This document shows, one piece after another, positions 12,419 to 25,500 of a DNA stretch of 64,000 nt. The notes beneath the pieces are model-generated. The model worked only from the letters and a program-made list of their open reading frames with translations. It ran no database searches and was not told the DNA's origin. A program made the position numbers and the translations under genes. Source of the stretch: Branchiostoma floridae (Eukaryota; Chordata; Leptocardii; Amphioxiformes; Branchiostomatidae); assembly GCF_000003815.2 (NCBI RefSeq), contig NC_049996.1, forward strand, positions 18,452,968-18,516,967. Reading direction: 5' to 3'. Position 1 is the stretch's first letter; the number at the start of each line of letters is the position of its first letter.

Positions 12419-13004
12419 ACTCTAAAAGTCAGTTTGCTCTGATGTTTATCATACACTATACAATTGCTTCTCTAGCTATTCCGAACTTCAATGTCTCTAA
12501 CACCTGGAATAATTGATTCTTGTCAAAATTCTGGATGAAGGCGCTGATTGGTCCCTAGACCATCTGAAGCCACAATAGAACACAAGCTCCCCACCAGTCG
12601 CATGAAACTTGAAATGGTTATTATACTGATCGCTGTATTCAAACAGGTGTTGGATTAGTACGCCAGTTTGAATGAGCACTCCAGAAAATACCTTGATTTG
12701 CTCATTAACTGACGTCACCAACGAAAGATTTGAATATGCAATGTACAGTTGCCTAGGCGGTAGCAAAAGCAACTACATATACCATCTGGATGGTACCCAG
12801 GCTAATGCAAGGTCATTCTCATAGATAAGTACCGTACATTCCATTCTAATTTCTAGATCTGTTCTGTTTTATTCTAATTTATTCTAGATGATAACCATGA
12901 CAGCTAAATCTTAAAATGTTTGTGACAGATTCATTTTTCATGGCGACGCCTCCCTTGCAAATCCAATTTTAAGTAGTACATTACTTTAATTGTCTGTACC
13001 ACAG

Positions 13005-13173
13005 AATGGACCAATCCTGTCGAACGCCATATCGAACAAATAGAACCCCCTATTCTATTTCGAACACCTCTGTCAAAAACTGCCACAGCGGGACAGAAAT
13101 GGCTGTTTTTGACGGAGGTGTTCGAAACAGAACCATGTTCGAACAGGAGGCGGGGTTTGGGGATCGGTCCATT
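13005..13173 (+). mobile_element. Fold-back MITE, 169 bp
   Basis: Ends AATGGACCAATCC and GGATCGGTCCATT; arms continue inward (GTCAAAAACTGCCA pairs with TGGCTGTTTTTGAC). The small open frame across it is not a gene. Confidence 0.8.
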
Positions 13174-13798
13174 GTTTCAACTAGTGAGTGATTTTTTCAA
13201 TGTACTTTTATGTTCACGGTTTTCACGGTGATGAATGTAACGTGAACTGATAAAAAATAATAAACAAGACTTTTTCACCCCCACCTGCCACCACAGTGAA
13301 CATTTAGTTCCGAGAACAAGTTAAATTTTCTCAGACCCTGAAAGTTTGGTACCGAGAAGACAAAGTGAATTACAGTATCAATAACTTCATTTTCCCTTGT
13401 ACAGCAAAATAAACTCCTTGTGTAAAGCAATGAATTCAACAGTGCGGTTTTTGCTGTACCATGTGGTAGCTTGAACACTGCAGCAAAGACAACAGTTAAG
13501 ACTGGCAAGAGCCCTTCCTATGAATAATAATACCTTGTACATTTGTATAATCCATGCATGTAATTAAAAAAGCTGCAGTGCCTTACTCATTGAATAGCCC
13601 CAACCTGAGACTAATCAAACACTGTAATATAAACAAAAATGTGTTTGAGGAGAGCCACTCCTCGAGCACATTAAAGATCAAACCACACTTATCGAAAATC
13701 TAAGGAAAATACATTGGATTGTGTTACAGTAGCACTTCAAGTAGAGAAATACTAGTACAGTCTACCATGGCCTCACATGTACAGTCACACAGCTTATC

Positions 13799-14016
13799 CC
13801 TTAAACCGCCAGAGAGTTTCAGCCCTATAAAACGCTCTCAGTACCTCCAAAAAAGAAACCCCTGAACAAGGCCGAAGTCCCTAACTTCCGGGGTTCGTGC
13901 GCTACATGCACGCACAGCTGCTACTTCGGGGGAATATGCTATCCCGGATAAATCCGGGCGCGGCACACAGGGCATGTATATGTGTGCCGGATATATCCGG
14001 GCTTGGCAGTTTAAGG
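13799..14016 (+). mobile_element. MITE with CCGGATATATCCGG hairpins, copy 1
   Basis: TTAAACCGCCAG at the left against CTTGGCAGTTTAAG at the right; interior runs such as AAACCCCTGAACAAGG and GGTTCGTGCGCTACATGC are shared with 42985-43215. Confidence 0.75.
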
Positions 14017-15051
14017 CTTAAACTAGTAGTATGTAGCTCCCTGTACTAGTAATCAACTAGAGCAGATCTAGTCCTACGGTGGTATGAGATAGTATCATAA
14101 AGCTGGCCACGGACTCGGCAAGGAGTTAAGATGGCTAAGGGGTGTGCGGCAGATCCTTAGTAATGGTTGGTAAATAAAAACTCCTTGGTCTTTCCTAGAG
14201 CTTTCTGTACTTAAGTGACAAGTATATATATATAAAAGGCAGTTTACCATCCAAACCAAACAGTCCACCTGTTAGTGTTACACGTTTCAAGTGGGTCTAA
14301 CAAAATAAATGGATCAGACGTGGGTACTTTTTGTTTGTTTGTTTTAATATTGATATATTTATGTTCCCGTGACTACCTACCCCCTCACACTGGACCTCTG
14401 GGAAGAGCCGACAAGGCCATCCAGGTAAGATATTTTTATGTGATGCATGCCTAAGGATGGCTGTGACAGCACGTCTGACCCAGGTACACAATTTTCCTCT
14501 TGTCAGTGTCAAACTGTGCCACAGGGCATGCTTGCATTGGTTCACAGCACCACACCCTCTTTTGTGTTTTGTCCCCCAAAGACATACCAGAAGGCTAATA
14601 AGTGTGTCACAGAAATACTGTCGACATTCACCTATCCTGTTAGTGTTACAAAATGGCTGAGGTTTGTATGAAATTCTATGACTATACTCAAATTTTCTAA
14701 CCAATCTTGAAAGTTATTTTCTAATTTTTTCAGACACATTAATGTTAAGAAAATGCTGTATACAATGTACTCTAGCTTGTACAATAGTACCTAAATACGA
14801 GCATAACCCTACAAAACTTAAAATCTACATGTAGGTGTACTCAGGTGCACCCACACTCAAACTTTCAGAGATCTTTGTGCACAGCTCCAGTTTGTGTGGG
14901 GATAACAGTGCATATACATGTACCCAAGGGACCGACAAAAAGTGGCCACTATGGGCAGGTGGCCCCTCTGTAGAGGTGGCCCCTAATACAGGTTTGACTG
15001 TATTCAAATGGTTTTGGAGCCTTAGTTCATGTTGTACTCCTACAAATGAAG

Positions 15052-15252
15052 TGTGTAGAATACTGTATAAATGCAGAAATGTTCGCGGTGGTTTCATGTT
15101 CGCGGTTTTCGCGGTGGCCACTCCACCGCAAACTTAGAACCACGTGCACCGCGAACATTTTTCCACGGCAGGAAGAGACTACAGTGCATGGTGCTACCAC
15201 CACCGCAAAAATTCCCTTTTCCCGCTACCACGAAATTAAATGCATTTACAGT
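15052..15252 (+). repeat. CGCGGT-rich inverted-repeat element, copy 1
   Basis: ACTGTATAAATGCAGAAATG at the left and AATGCATTTACAGTA at the right enclose TTCGCGGTGG and CCACCGCGAA type arms. Same family at 35638-35832. Confidence 0.65.
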
Positions 15253-16260
15253 AGTGCAAAATATGTCAGATGCTGTCTGGATGCAGCTTCTCAATCCTTC
15301 ACTCTTCATTGTGAATAACTATTTGTCTAATTCTACGTGTTCAGTTAGTAACCCTACACCTATCTCACAGTCAAAAGTATAAATATAGAAGAAGTTTATT
15401 TGCAAGTTCGTGCCCGGGGGCTAATTGCAAGTACATGGTAAAAACATAGTAGATATACAAGTGACAATGGATAGTTATGAACAATATTCTACAGTAATAC
15501 TAGAGTTGGCTATTTCTAAACAGGTTGGGTTTGATTTTTTTTTGGAAGCAGAGGGAGACGAAAAGCCCCACCTGTTCTAAAATTTGTGGGTTCTGCAGCA
15601 ATTTCAAGAGAAAAGTGGCTTTCTGTATAAATGCACAGCTCCAGTTTTGGGCACACAGAAACATTGTATCTTGAGACCTGTTTCTGGTGGATCCCCCGCC
15701 TACCCGTTTATCCATTATCACTGATATATCTAGGTGTCAGATGCTAATGACTTCCTAAAGCCTTAACACCAGTCAGTGCACTGCAGTAAATAATTTATTG
15801 CACTGTTGTGTCCTGACCTGCATATTTTGCCAAAGCCCGATAATCTATCATGTATACTATTGTGGACTCGGGCAAATGTTTGGAACTAACCGCGGCTGCA
15901 GTGTTCAAAATGACAATTTTTTGAGATAGGTGTACATAACAAATGTACCTGGCTGTGTAAATGGTTACTTGTAACTTAGTGTTTATATTATAACATCGAT
16001 GACACCAAAGTGTGTCTGCATAGTTTGCCAAAGCCTGATAATCTATTATGTATTCTATTCTAGACTCAGGCAAAGTTTTGGCACCAACATGCATCAGTAG
16101 TGCTCGAAATTCATTTCTGGAGATACATGTATGTGCACTGGTGTACGTAATAATACCTGGCATTTTGACTAGGCTAGAGCCTTCCTTTGAATTGCAACAG
16201 AATTTACAGTTTTTCTACCTTGAGATCGCGACCAATTACTGCTTATCCTGTACATCCTGT

Positions 16261-19076
16261 GAAGCTGGTGTGTTACACCGAAGGGCGGTTATACTGGCTA
16301 TATAGATACAGATACAGAAGCTGGTGTGTTATGCAGAAGGGTGGTTATACCGGCTATATAAATACAGATACAGAAGCTGGTGTGTTACGCCAAAGGGTGG
16401 TTATACCAGCTGTATAGATACAGATACAGAAGCTGGTGTGTTACGCCGAAGGGCGGTTATACTGGCTATATAGATACAGATACAGAAGCTGGTGTGTTAT
16501 GCTGAAGGGGGTTATACCGGCTATATAGATACAGGTACAGAAGCTGGTGTGTTACGCCGAAGGGCGGTTATACCGGCTATATAGATACAGAATCTGGTGT
16601 GTTACACTGAAGGGCGATTATACCGGCTATATAGATACAGATACAGATACAGAAGCTGGTGTGTTACGCTGAAGGGCGGTTATACCGGCTATATAGATAC
16701 AGATACAGATACAGAAGCTGGTGTGTTACGCTGAAGGGCGGTTATACCGGCTATATAGATACAGATACAGAAGCTGGTGTGTTACGCTGAAAGGCGGTTA
16801 TACCGGCTATATAGATACAGATACAGATACAGAAGCTGGTGTGTTACGCTGAAGGGCGGTTATACCGGCTATATAGATACAGATACAGAAGCTGGTGTGT
16901 TACGCCGAAGGGTGGTTATACCGGCTATATAGATACAGATACAGAAGCTGGTGTGTTACGCCGAAGAGTGGTTATACCGGCTATATAGATACAGATACAG
17001 AAGCTGGTGTGTTACGCCGGAGGGCGGTTATACCAGCTATATAGATACAATACAGAAGCTGGTGTGTTACACCAAAGGGCGGTTATACTGGATACAGATA
17101 CAGAAGCTGGTGTGTTACACCGAAGGACGGTTATAGTTATACCGGCTATATAGATACAGATCCAGAAGCTGGTGTGTTACGCCGAAGGGCGGTTATACCG
17201 GCTATATATAGATACAGATACAGAAGCTGGTGTGTTATGCTAAAGGGTGGTTATACCGGCTATATAGATACAGATACAGAAGCTGGTGTGTTACGCTGAA
17301 GGGTGGTTATACCGGCTATATATAGATACAGATACAGAAGCTGGTGTGTTACGCTGAAGGGCGGTTATACCGGCTATATAGATACAGATACAGAAGCTGG
17401 TGTGTTACGCTGAAGGCTGGTTATACCGGCTATGTAGATACAGATACAGAAGCTGGTGTGTTACGCCGAAGGGCGGTTATACTGGATACAGATACAGAAG
17501 CTGGTGTGTTACGCCGAAGGACGGTTATAGTTATACCGGCTATATAGATACAGATACAGAAGCTGGTGTGTTACGCCGAAGGGCGATTATACCGGCTATA
17601 TAGATACAGATACAGAAGCTGGTGTGTTACGCCGAAGGCTGGTTATAGTTATACCGGCTATATAGATACAGATACAGAAGCTGGTGTGTTATGCCAAAGG
17701 GCGGTTATACCGGATACAGATACAGAAGCTGGTGTGTTACACCGAAGGACGGTTATAGTTATACCGGCTATATAGATACAGATACAGAAGCTGGTGTGTT
17801 ACGCCGAAGGCTGGTTATACCGGCTATATAGTTACAGATACAGAAGCTGGTGTGTTACGCTGAAGGACGGTTATACCGGCTATGTAGATACAGATACAGA
17901 TACAGAAGCTGGTGTGTTACGCTGAAGGGCGGTTATACCGGCTATATAGATACAGATACAGAAGCTGGTGTGTTACGCCGAAGGGCGGTTATACCGGCTA
18001 CATAGATACAGATACAGAAGCTGGTGTGTTACGCCGAAGGGCGGTTATACCGGCTATATAGATACAGATACAGAAGCTGGTGTGTTACGCCGAAGGGTGG
18101 TTATACCGGCTATATAGATACAGATACAAAAGCTGGTGTGTTACGCCGAAAGGCAGTTATACCGGCTATATAGATACAGATACAGAAGCTGGTGTGTTAC
18201 GCTGAAGGACGGTTATACCGGCTATATAGATACAGATACAGAAGCTGGTGTGTTACGCCGAAGGGTGGTTATACCGGCTATATAGATACAGATACAGAAG
18301 CTGGTGTGTTACGCCGAAGGGCGGTTATACCGGCTACATAGATACATAGACAGAAGCTGGTGTGTTACGCCGAAGGGCGGTTATACCAGCTATATAGATA
18401 CAGATACAGAAGCTGGTGTGTTACGCTGAAGGGCGGTTATACCGGCTATATAGATACAGATACAGAAGCTGGTGTGTTACGCCGAAGGGTGGTTATACCG
18501 GCTATATAGATACAGATACAGAAGCTGGTGTGTTACGCTGAAGGATGGTTATACCGGCTATATAGATACAGATACAGAAGCTGGACCAGGTGTGTTACGC
18601 CAAAGGACGGTTATACCGGCTATACAGATACAGATACAGAAGCTGGTGTGTTACGCCAAAGGGCGGTTATACCGGCTATATACAGATACAGAAGCTGGTG
18701 TGTTACGCAGAAGGGGGGTTATACCGGCTATATAGATACAGATACAGAAGCTGGTGTGTTACGCCGAAGGGTGGTTATACCGGCTATATAGATACAGATA
18801 CAGAAGCTGGTGTGTTACGCCGAAGGGTGGTTATACCGGCTATATAGATACAGATACAGAAGCTGGTGTGTTACGCTGAAGGATGGTTATACCGGCTATA
18901 TAGATACAGATACAGAAGCTGGACCAGGTGTGTTACGCCAAAGGACGGTTATACCGGCTATACAGATACAGATACAGAAGCTGGTGTGTTACGCCAAAGG
19001 GCGGTTATACCGGATACAGATACAGAAGCTGGTGTGTTATGCCGAAGGGTGGTTATACCGGCTATATAGATACAGA
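16261..19076 (+). repeat. Minisatellite A, about 50 copies of a ~56-bp unit
   Basis: Unit contains GAAGCTGGTGTGTTACGCC, GAAGGGCGGTTATACCGGC and TATATAGATACAGATACA. Copies vary by 6-bp GATACA steps and by loss of the TATATA part. A block of about 338 bp is duplicated (18472 and 18810 onward, each with GGACCAGG). The open frames across it are repeat artefacts. It ends about 440 bases before the MGAT5 start codon. Confidence 0.97.
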
Positions 19077-19176
19077 TAGTTATAGTTAACCACAGATAAG
19101 ATAAGTACTGTACATCCTTGTCATGTCAACAGGTACCAGGATGTACATGTGTAATAACTTCCCTCTTTTGTTCCAG

Positions 19177-19517
19177 ATCCGGCACAGCAGACACCCGACC
19201 ATGGAAGGCACTTGATTTGCCCCTGGGGGGGAGCTGAGGTTGCACGCCGGTTGTGACAGCTGTTTAAGTTATAGTACGCAGAAACACTCTCTATTTTGTA
19301 TATAGTAGAGTGTATTAATTCCTCAAGCTACCGACATCTTGCACACTGGAGTTGTCCCTCAGTAAAACGCATAGTTCAAGTTTTGAACTTTTATTCGCCC
19401 TGTCGGCCAAACTGGTTTCGCCATGTGCAGCGTCTTCAGTGGATAGAGGCAGACACTTTCCATTTTGCGGGGGACAAAAATTCAAACAAAGTCTCTGCTA
19501 CATACGCTCCAGCCACG
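19177..19517 (+). promoter_or_regulatory. Probable MGAT5 5' untranslated exon segment
   Basis: A pyrimidine-rich tract followed by TTCCAG (19159-19176) looks like a splice acceptor 341 bases before the MGAT5 start codon. The stretch 19177-19517 would then be 5'UTR spliced to an upstream noncoding exon that I could not place. Alternatively transcription starts inside this stretch. Confidence 0.35.
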
Positions 19518-22500
19518 ATGCAACGCCCCTGGCTGAAGCTGACGTCACGACGGATTGGCATGCTCCTAGTTCTGTTAGGGTTTGCGTGGGGCTGCACCCT
19601 GATACACCTCACCCTGACGAGGGACAGGACTGATGGGAGCGAAGCTCTGAGGAAACAAATCCTCTCCATGAGTAGGGACTACGTGAAGGAGATGGCGAAG
19701 AAAGCGGAAAGCTCGCCGGACGGGCTTTTGGAAGATCCAGACGAACCTGCAGCAGCTGGGTACAGATTTGGTAAGCCATTTTATTTTCCTTCACCAAGAA
19801 GCAGGCTTTTAGCCAATGTACGGCCTTTTAAAAAATAACTCGATTTGTACGCCCTTAGACTGGGGAGCACATCCTCTGACAAGCATGAAATTCTGATTGA
19901 CCAGGGATGCTACAGGTCACATGTGGCCTGTCTGACAGTAAATTTGCTTCATTCCCACAAATTTGCACCTCAAAATGTGGGAAATGGAGATTTTTTTTCT
20001 GAGGGAGGATGTCCCCAGACCCCCTGCAATACTCGCCACGATGGTCTAAAAGGCCCTGAAAATCCTATCTTGTCAATCAATGTCAATCAACCATTTCACT
20101 AATGGCAACAATAGCTGATTGGTTCACACCTTTGAGGGCGGGAACTAGAAATGTTTTGGTCGCACCTAGACTAGCAGAATTTTTCCCGCGAACTTCCCCA
20201 TTCAAATGCACGCCTGTCTCCGCCCCAATTGTTCCCCTGTTTGCATAGTAAACAATAACCAAGCTTTCAAACCGGTCATTCCCACGATGATGCGTCTTAC
20301 TGACACAGCCCACTCAGTCCTTCTTTGCTACATTTTCGCCTATTCTGCCACCAATATTTATAAAATACCGAAACTAAGGTCATGCAAGGAAATATCAGTT
20401 TCCGACATTCCCCGGGGCCTTCACCGCGCGGTCGCAGGGGACGCGCGGAACCCGTCGCCATTTGTAAACAAAATCCGTTCTTGAACTTCTTCCCTACGTA
20501 AATTATATCTGCGCTACGCTAAACACACACGAAATTAACCGACAGAGTACGGATAGTTTGTCGATGAAGTCGACTTTCTATATATATTTTGTTTTCAAAA
20601 CATATCCATGGAAGCAACACTTCCCTTGCTACATATTTGCGCCCTTGGTTGAGAAATGTACAAATTAAATTACCGGCTTGACTCTGGCCCTGTCCTGTTC
20701 TATTACTTTTTCAACAATCAACGCCTCGGAAATATCAACCTTCGCTTTCCGATTCAATAACGTATTCTTTCTAATAATTCATTACACCCATGTATTTCTA
20801 TAATGAACTACAGTTCGTGATTCAATACGGGCGGTAACAGACTATGCATGCACAAGCCGCTGTTTGATGTGTCGGCTTGTGTTCGACATGCATGCTTTTT
20901 GCCAGTTCTGGCGTCCTTGATAGGAAAATTGAAATAAAAAAATCCACATCTCTGTAAATATAAATGCAACTTGTAATAAAGCACACAATGAAAATCAAAG
21001 CCTGGGGAAGAAAGGGGATTATTTGACGAGGGAGCTGGATTAGACCGGTCGGCCCTCCAGTTTGTTTACAAACCCACGCCATGTATGAATCAATGTGCTG
21101 AATGTATTCGGCTTTTAATACGTGGTAAACTTCTGGAGTCCTTTTGCTTGAAATGGTACATTACAGAAAAGATTTGAATTTTATTAAAACACACAGAAGT
21201 AAATCAATTTAGTTAAATGTGAAGGAGGGTGGGGGCGTGGGGTAAAGAGAGTGTTGTTGTTTGATAGCAGACCGGGTTCCTTTGTCTTGTATAAAACCGA
21301 CGCCATTTTCCCGTTTGTCTCCTTGTTCAAGTTTGTCACATTACTTTACCGGCATGCATGTATTTCTAATCACAAGAGGTACAGCCCAGACGTATGTTAT
21401 TCAAGCATCTTTCAACATTTCTAACTGTACAAATTCTCCCGGCCCGTGAAGCAAAGTTTTCGTGAAATTTTGTGAGAGTCTCCTAACGATCATAGGTAAG
21501 CCGGGAGATTGCATAATGCCCTACGACTGTACAAGCTGGACGGTGGTGCCCATATACAAAAAAACTTGAAAACTACAGCAGTTTCTGAATCTCGTTTCCG
21601 AGGATTGGATAAGAAATTTACTACAGAACTCGTTCAGTTAAAAATCGCGGGCAATTATCTGGCTTGAGGCGCTCAGCGAATACAATAGAAGTATTTCTCA
21701 CTTATTTGCATCTTGTATATCTTGTCTGCTTTGATTGAGGCCGACACAGCTCATTATAAGTCCCAAACAAACCCTTACAGCCATGTGCACTGTTTGAAAT
21801 AAGCACAAGCTTCATATTTTGGCCTATATCTTTTGATCTTCGTGGGATTTTTCGGCGAAAACAACATGGGCCTGGAGAGCGAAACTTCGCCGCCATTTTG
21901 ATGACGTCGTCTGTTCGCTCCAATCAGGCTCACGGGAAATACGGAAGGAAAATGTGAGGAAATGTGGCCCAAAATTTGGAAAATAATCTTTAATGTCACA
22001 GACATCGGCGGAAAAGGATTGTAACTAAAAAATTATCGCTATGAACATTGACTACAACTTCAACAAATGTTTAGTGCGTAAATTAGAAAAATATCCCTTG
22101 AGGAAAATTTGCAAAGTTCAAAGTTCGGTCACCTATAGTAACCTTTCTCACGTTCGTCTGATTTGATCGGGTATTTTGAACGCAGAGTATAAGTGTCACT
22201 TTTGTACTTGTATGAATTTGAAAATTCAACATATCCTCTCTTTAAGTGATTTTTGCTGTTTCTTGACATGACCACCAAACATGCGTTATTTTGAGAAATA
22301 TTTAGCAATATGTATCAGTGTGTAGACATGGACACAGGGCCGCGGTTGGCACCCCGCGGTGCCTTGGGCGGGGCAAATTACCCTGACAACGCGGACAAAA
22401 GCATAGCAACCGGACCACCGTGCGCACCTGCAGCGCTCGCCAAACGGCAAGAAATCTGGACACCCTATGATAAAATCTAAGCTAAAAGCCTGCCAAGAAG

Positions 22501-25500
22501 GTTCTAAAATCTTTATCATGGAAGCTCATCTGTGTTGGTAGTAATCATAGGAAGTACACTCCAACACAAACATCATTATGCATGCAACAGTTATGGCACC
22601 TGTGGACAGTAAATATAGTATAAGGTCTCATTGATGTATTACTCCGAGTGGGTACCCTTAAAGAGATCCGAGCCAAAAAATAAACGGCTGCACGGACGCA
22701 TGTATTTAGCGGTGAGAAATTCCTTTTTAGCCAGCGGAACTGATCTCAAAAGTTAGATTGGTGAAATCTTGTTTGTAACTGAAGAAATTAGCAGGTAAAT
22801 TTTTGCAGCCGCGCGCTAGGTCGGAGGTACACAGTCGTGGGTTCTGAGTGATACGGTTGTACACTAGCAGGGAAAAAGTGCCTTTTGTGGGGATTGACTA
22901 ATCGTAGTTTTTAATTGCTATAAAAAAAAGTTGCTATGTATAGTTTACGTTGGCAATTTTTCCCCACGATATAGGGTAAATGTGCTCGACATACGAGGGG
23001 TGTTCAATAAGTTATGCCCCTGACTCACTTCCAGTTGTTTGATCTAGATGAAATTTTGCATTTGTAATGATTTATATCTCTATGAATTATGTTGCAAAAA
23101 ACAGCTCTGAACTAATTGAGGTTTCTGATGTACTGGTGTTTGAATAGAGTCAGGTGTGAAATGGAACAGGTGTGAAATGGAGCCAGTTGAGTGTCACACA
23201 GTGATCCGGTTTTTGTATTTGAAAGGACGCAAACCAAAGAAGACTTTTGATGAAATGAAAGAAACTTATGGTGATGATGCCCCATCATATGACCTTGTAA
23301 AACGCTGGCATCGTGAATTTAAACATGGCCGTAAGTCTGTGGAAACAGCTCCCAAACCTGGTCGTCCCTCTTCTGCCATCGATGAGGCATCTGTTGGAGG
23401 ACCAACCTGGGGTCTTCTATAAAAACGGTGTCCAGAGTTGCATCAAACGATGGAAGAAATGCATAACTTTGGGTGGTTCCTATATAGAGAACGACTAATA
23501 ACTGTGCCAAGTTTCATTAATCTCCTGCTATGGGAAATGGGTCGGTGGCATTACTTATTGAACGCCCCTCGTAGAATGAAAAATCTGCTGAAATTTCAGG
23601 TAGCTTCATTATGAACGCGCCCATTTAAACCACGAATTATAACATAGAAGTCTATGGGAAGAAGAAACTCATCAATGAGACCATAATACAGTAGAATCCT
23701 GTTCATCACATGACCTATTTGTCAGTGAATTTTATGCAGCTATCAGGTTTAGTCCATTAAACCTTGTAGACCAAACGAGAGGCACTCGTTAACAACTCGT
23801 TAAGTTTACAATTTTGTTCCCATACCGGTTTCCCTTTGTGGTGCAGGCATCAGAAGATTTATCATTGAAGCTCATCTGTATTGGTAGTAATCATACGTGT
23901 AGCAGAATGCTAAACTTTCCTCCAGCACAAAATCCAATCATTATACAAAACGTGGGACAATTCATTAACCACTGCCTTCAAAGAAGATGTTAAACATTCA
24001 TATTGTATCATTGATTAGATCAAAGTGTTATGTATCACACTATTTTCTACACATTACTAATTTTGGACTGTACTACAATCAATTGCGTATATATAGCCTT
24101 CAGGCATGATTTTGCAAATAAAACAATTTATGCAGGTTTAGGCCATTAACCCTACGTAGGAGACCAAACAAATAGCTGACAACTTGTTAATGTTCACAGT
24201 TTTGTTCCTATACCAGTGTTCCCTTTGTGGTACGGACGTCAGCCTGTACATAATCCCTTAACATAATTTTTACTAGGAACTACAAAATAATTATGTATAT
24301 TTTTCCAAAACCATTCAGAGACAATTTCAAAACTTTTGGCTGTTTGATGTCTTTGCATAGACCCTTGTCCGCTTCTTTTGGTTGTTTTTGTGATTTTTAT
24401 CATGCATTTCCAGGTCAGTATCTGCTATGTGCCGTGACATCTTTCTCTTTATAACTATGCCAATACCAGGTTTACGCCATAATGATTTATGATACTCCCT
24501 TTGTCTCCCAATACACTCGAGCTTGTCGATCAATACCAAGACTGTTGCAGATGTCATTGAAGGTCGCGGACATGAAACAGCTTTGTGCGAAGCCTGGAGG
24601 AAAATTTATTGATCTTTTAAAGTACACGTATGTGTCACCAATGACACTAAAATACAACTATATTGATTACTCTCAAGTATCTTTATACAATAAATTCTTT
24701 AGTTTGTACAAAATATACACCCTTCTGATAGTAGTGAACATCCAACATGAGGGTTACAGTCTATGTCGTAACTCTGCACACCTGTTAACATAAGTAAAGG
24801 CATTGTTTCAACAAATACGGTATACAGTAACTAACTGTAAATGCATTCATGTTTGCAGTTGTTTCTATTTTGCAAGAGGAGGAAAAAGATCTTTTTAAAG
24901 TTCACAATTCTGATATACAGTCAGTAGATTATCAGTACAATCTCAGTATTTTTTTCATTTTATTTATGTTATGAAGTATATTCTTAGACAAGTGTTATGA
25001 TTTTGCTGGCATTGCAACAACTGCAAAAGTGAAAATGCAGTAATTTCACAAGACAGTCGACGTCTCAATTACTTTCCATTTATTGAATTTGATTGATTGA
25101 TACTGATAGACACAAAAATTGCACACTTGTATTTTTCCCTGTTATTACTAGTACTTAAATATGAACTGAAGTATGATTAATGAGTCCTCCTCAGGGATTT
25201 AACTTGAATTAAGATGGATGATACTTTCCTTAATGATATCTTTGCACAGAAACTGCAGGGAGTTACTTAATTACAGTAGCTGCATGTGGATTCAATTTGA
25301 CCTTGAGGATATGGGTGTTGATTTATCTTGACCTTGAAAATTTGACAGATGATTCATCAATGTCAATATTGTTCCGTACATCAATCTGGGCTTGAAATTC
25401 CCAAATCAGGGCTTGAAATACTGGGTGTGCACCCAGGTGCACCCAAGATTGGAGCTGTGCACCCAATTATTTTCTGTAGGTGCACAGGGTGCACCCAAAT

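Larger units (their letters stand above)
8975..16260. other. DDAH-MGAT5 intergenic stretch
   Basis: Contains the listed repeats at 11807, 12151, 13005, 13799 and 15052; a 28-base direct duplication at 9332-9389 that repeats AAGACATGATAAATAAAAAT; and two related segments at 9902-9975 and 10061-10130 (GAATACAACA then CCAGCCCGAC, GGATCGCCCG). No coding exon recognised. Confidence 0.5.

Noticed and set aside
16261-19076. Many long open frames rich in Tyr-Arg repeats
   Set aside because: They come from a 56-bp repeat with few stops in any frame; frames shift from unit to unit and no start, splice or codon signal supports a protein.
19296-19517. Upstream in-frame ATG extending MGAT5 by 74 residues
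   Set aside because: The added residues resemble nothing in the family, which starts with a short tail before the membrane anchor.
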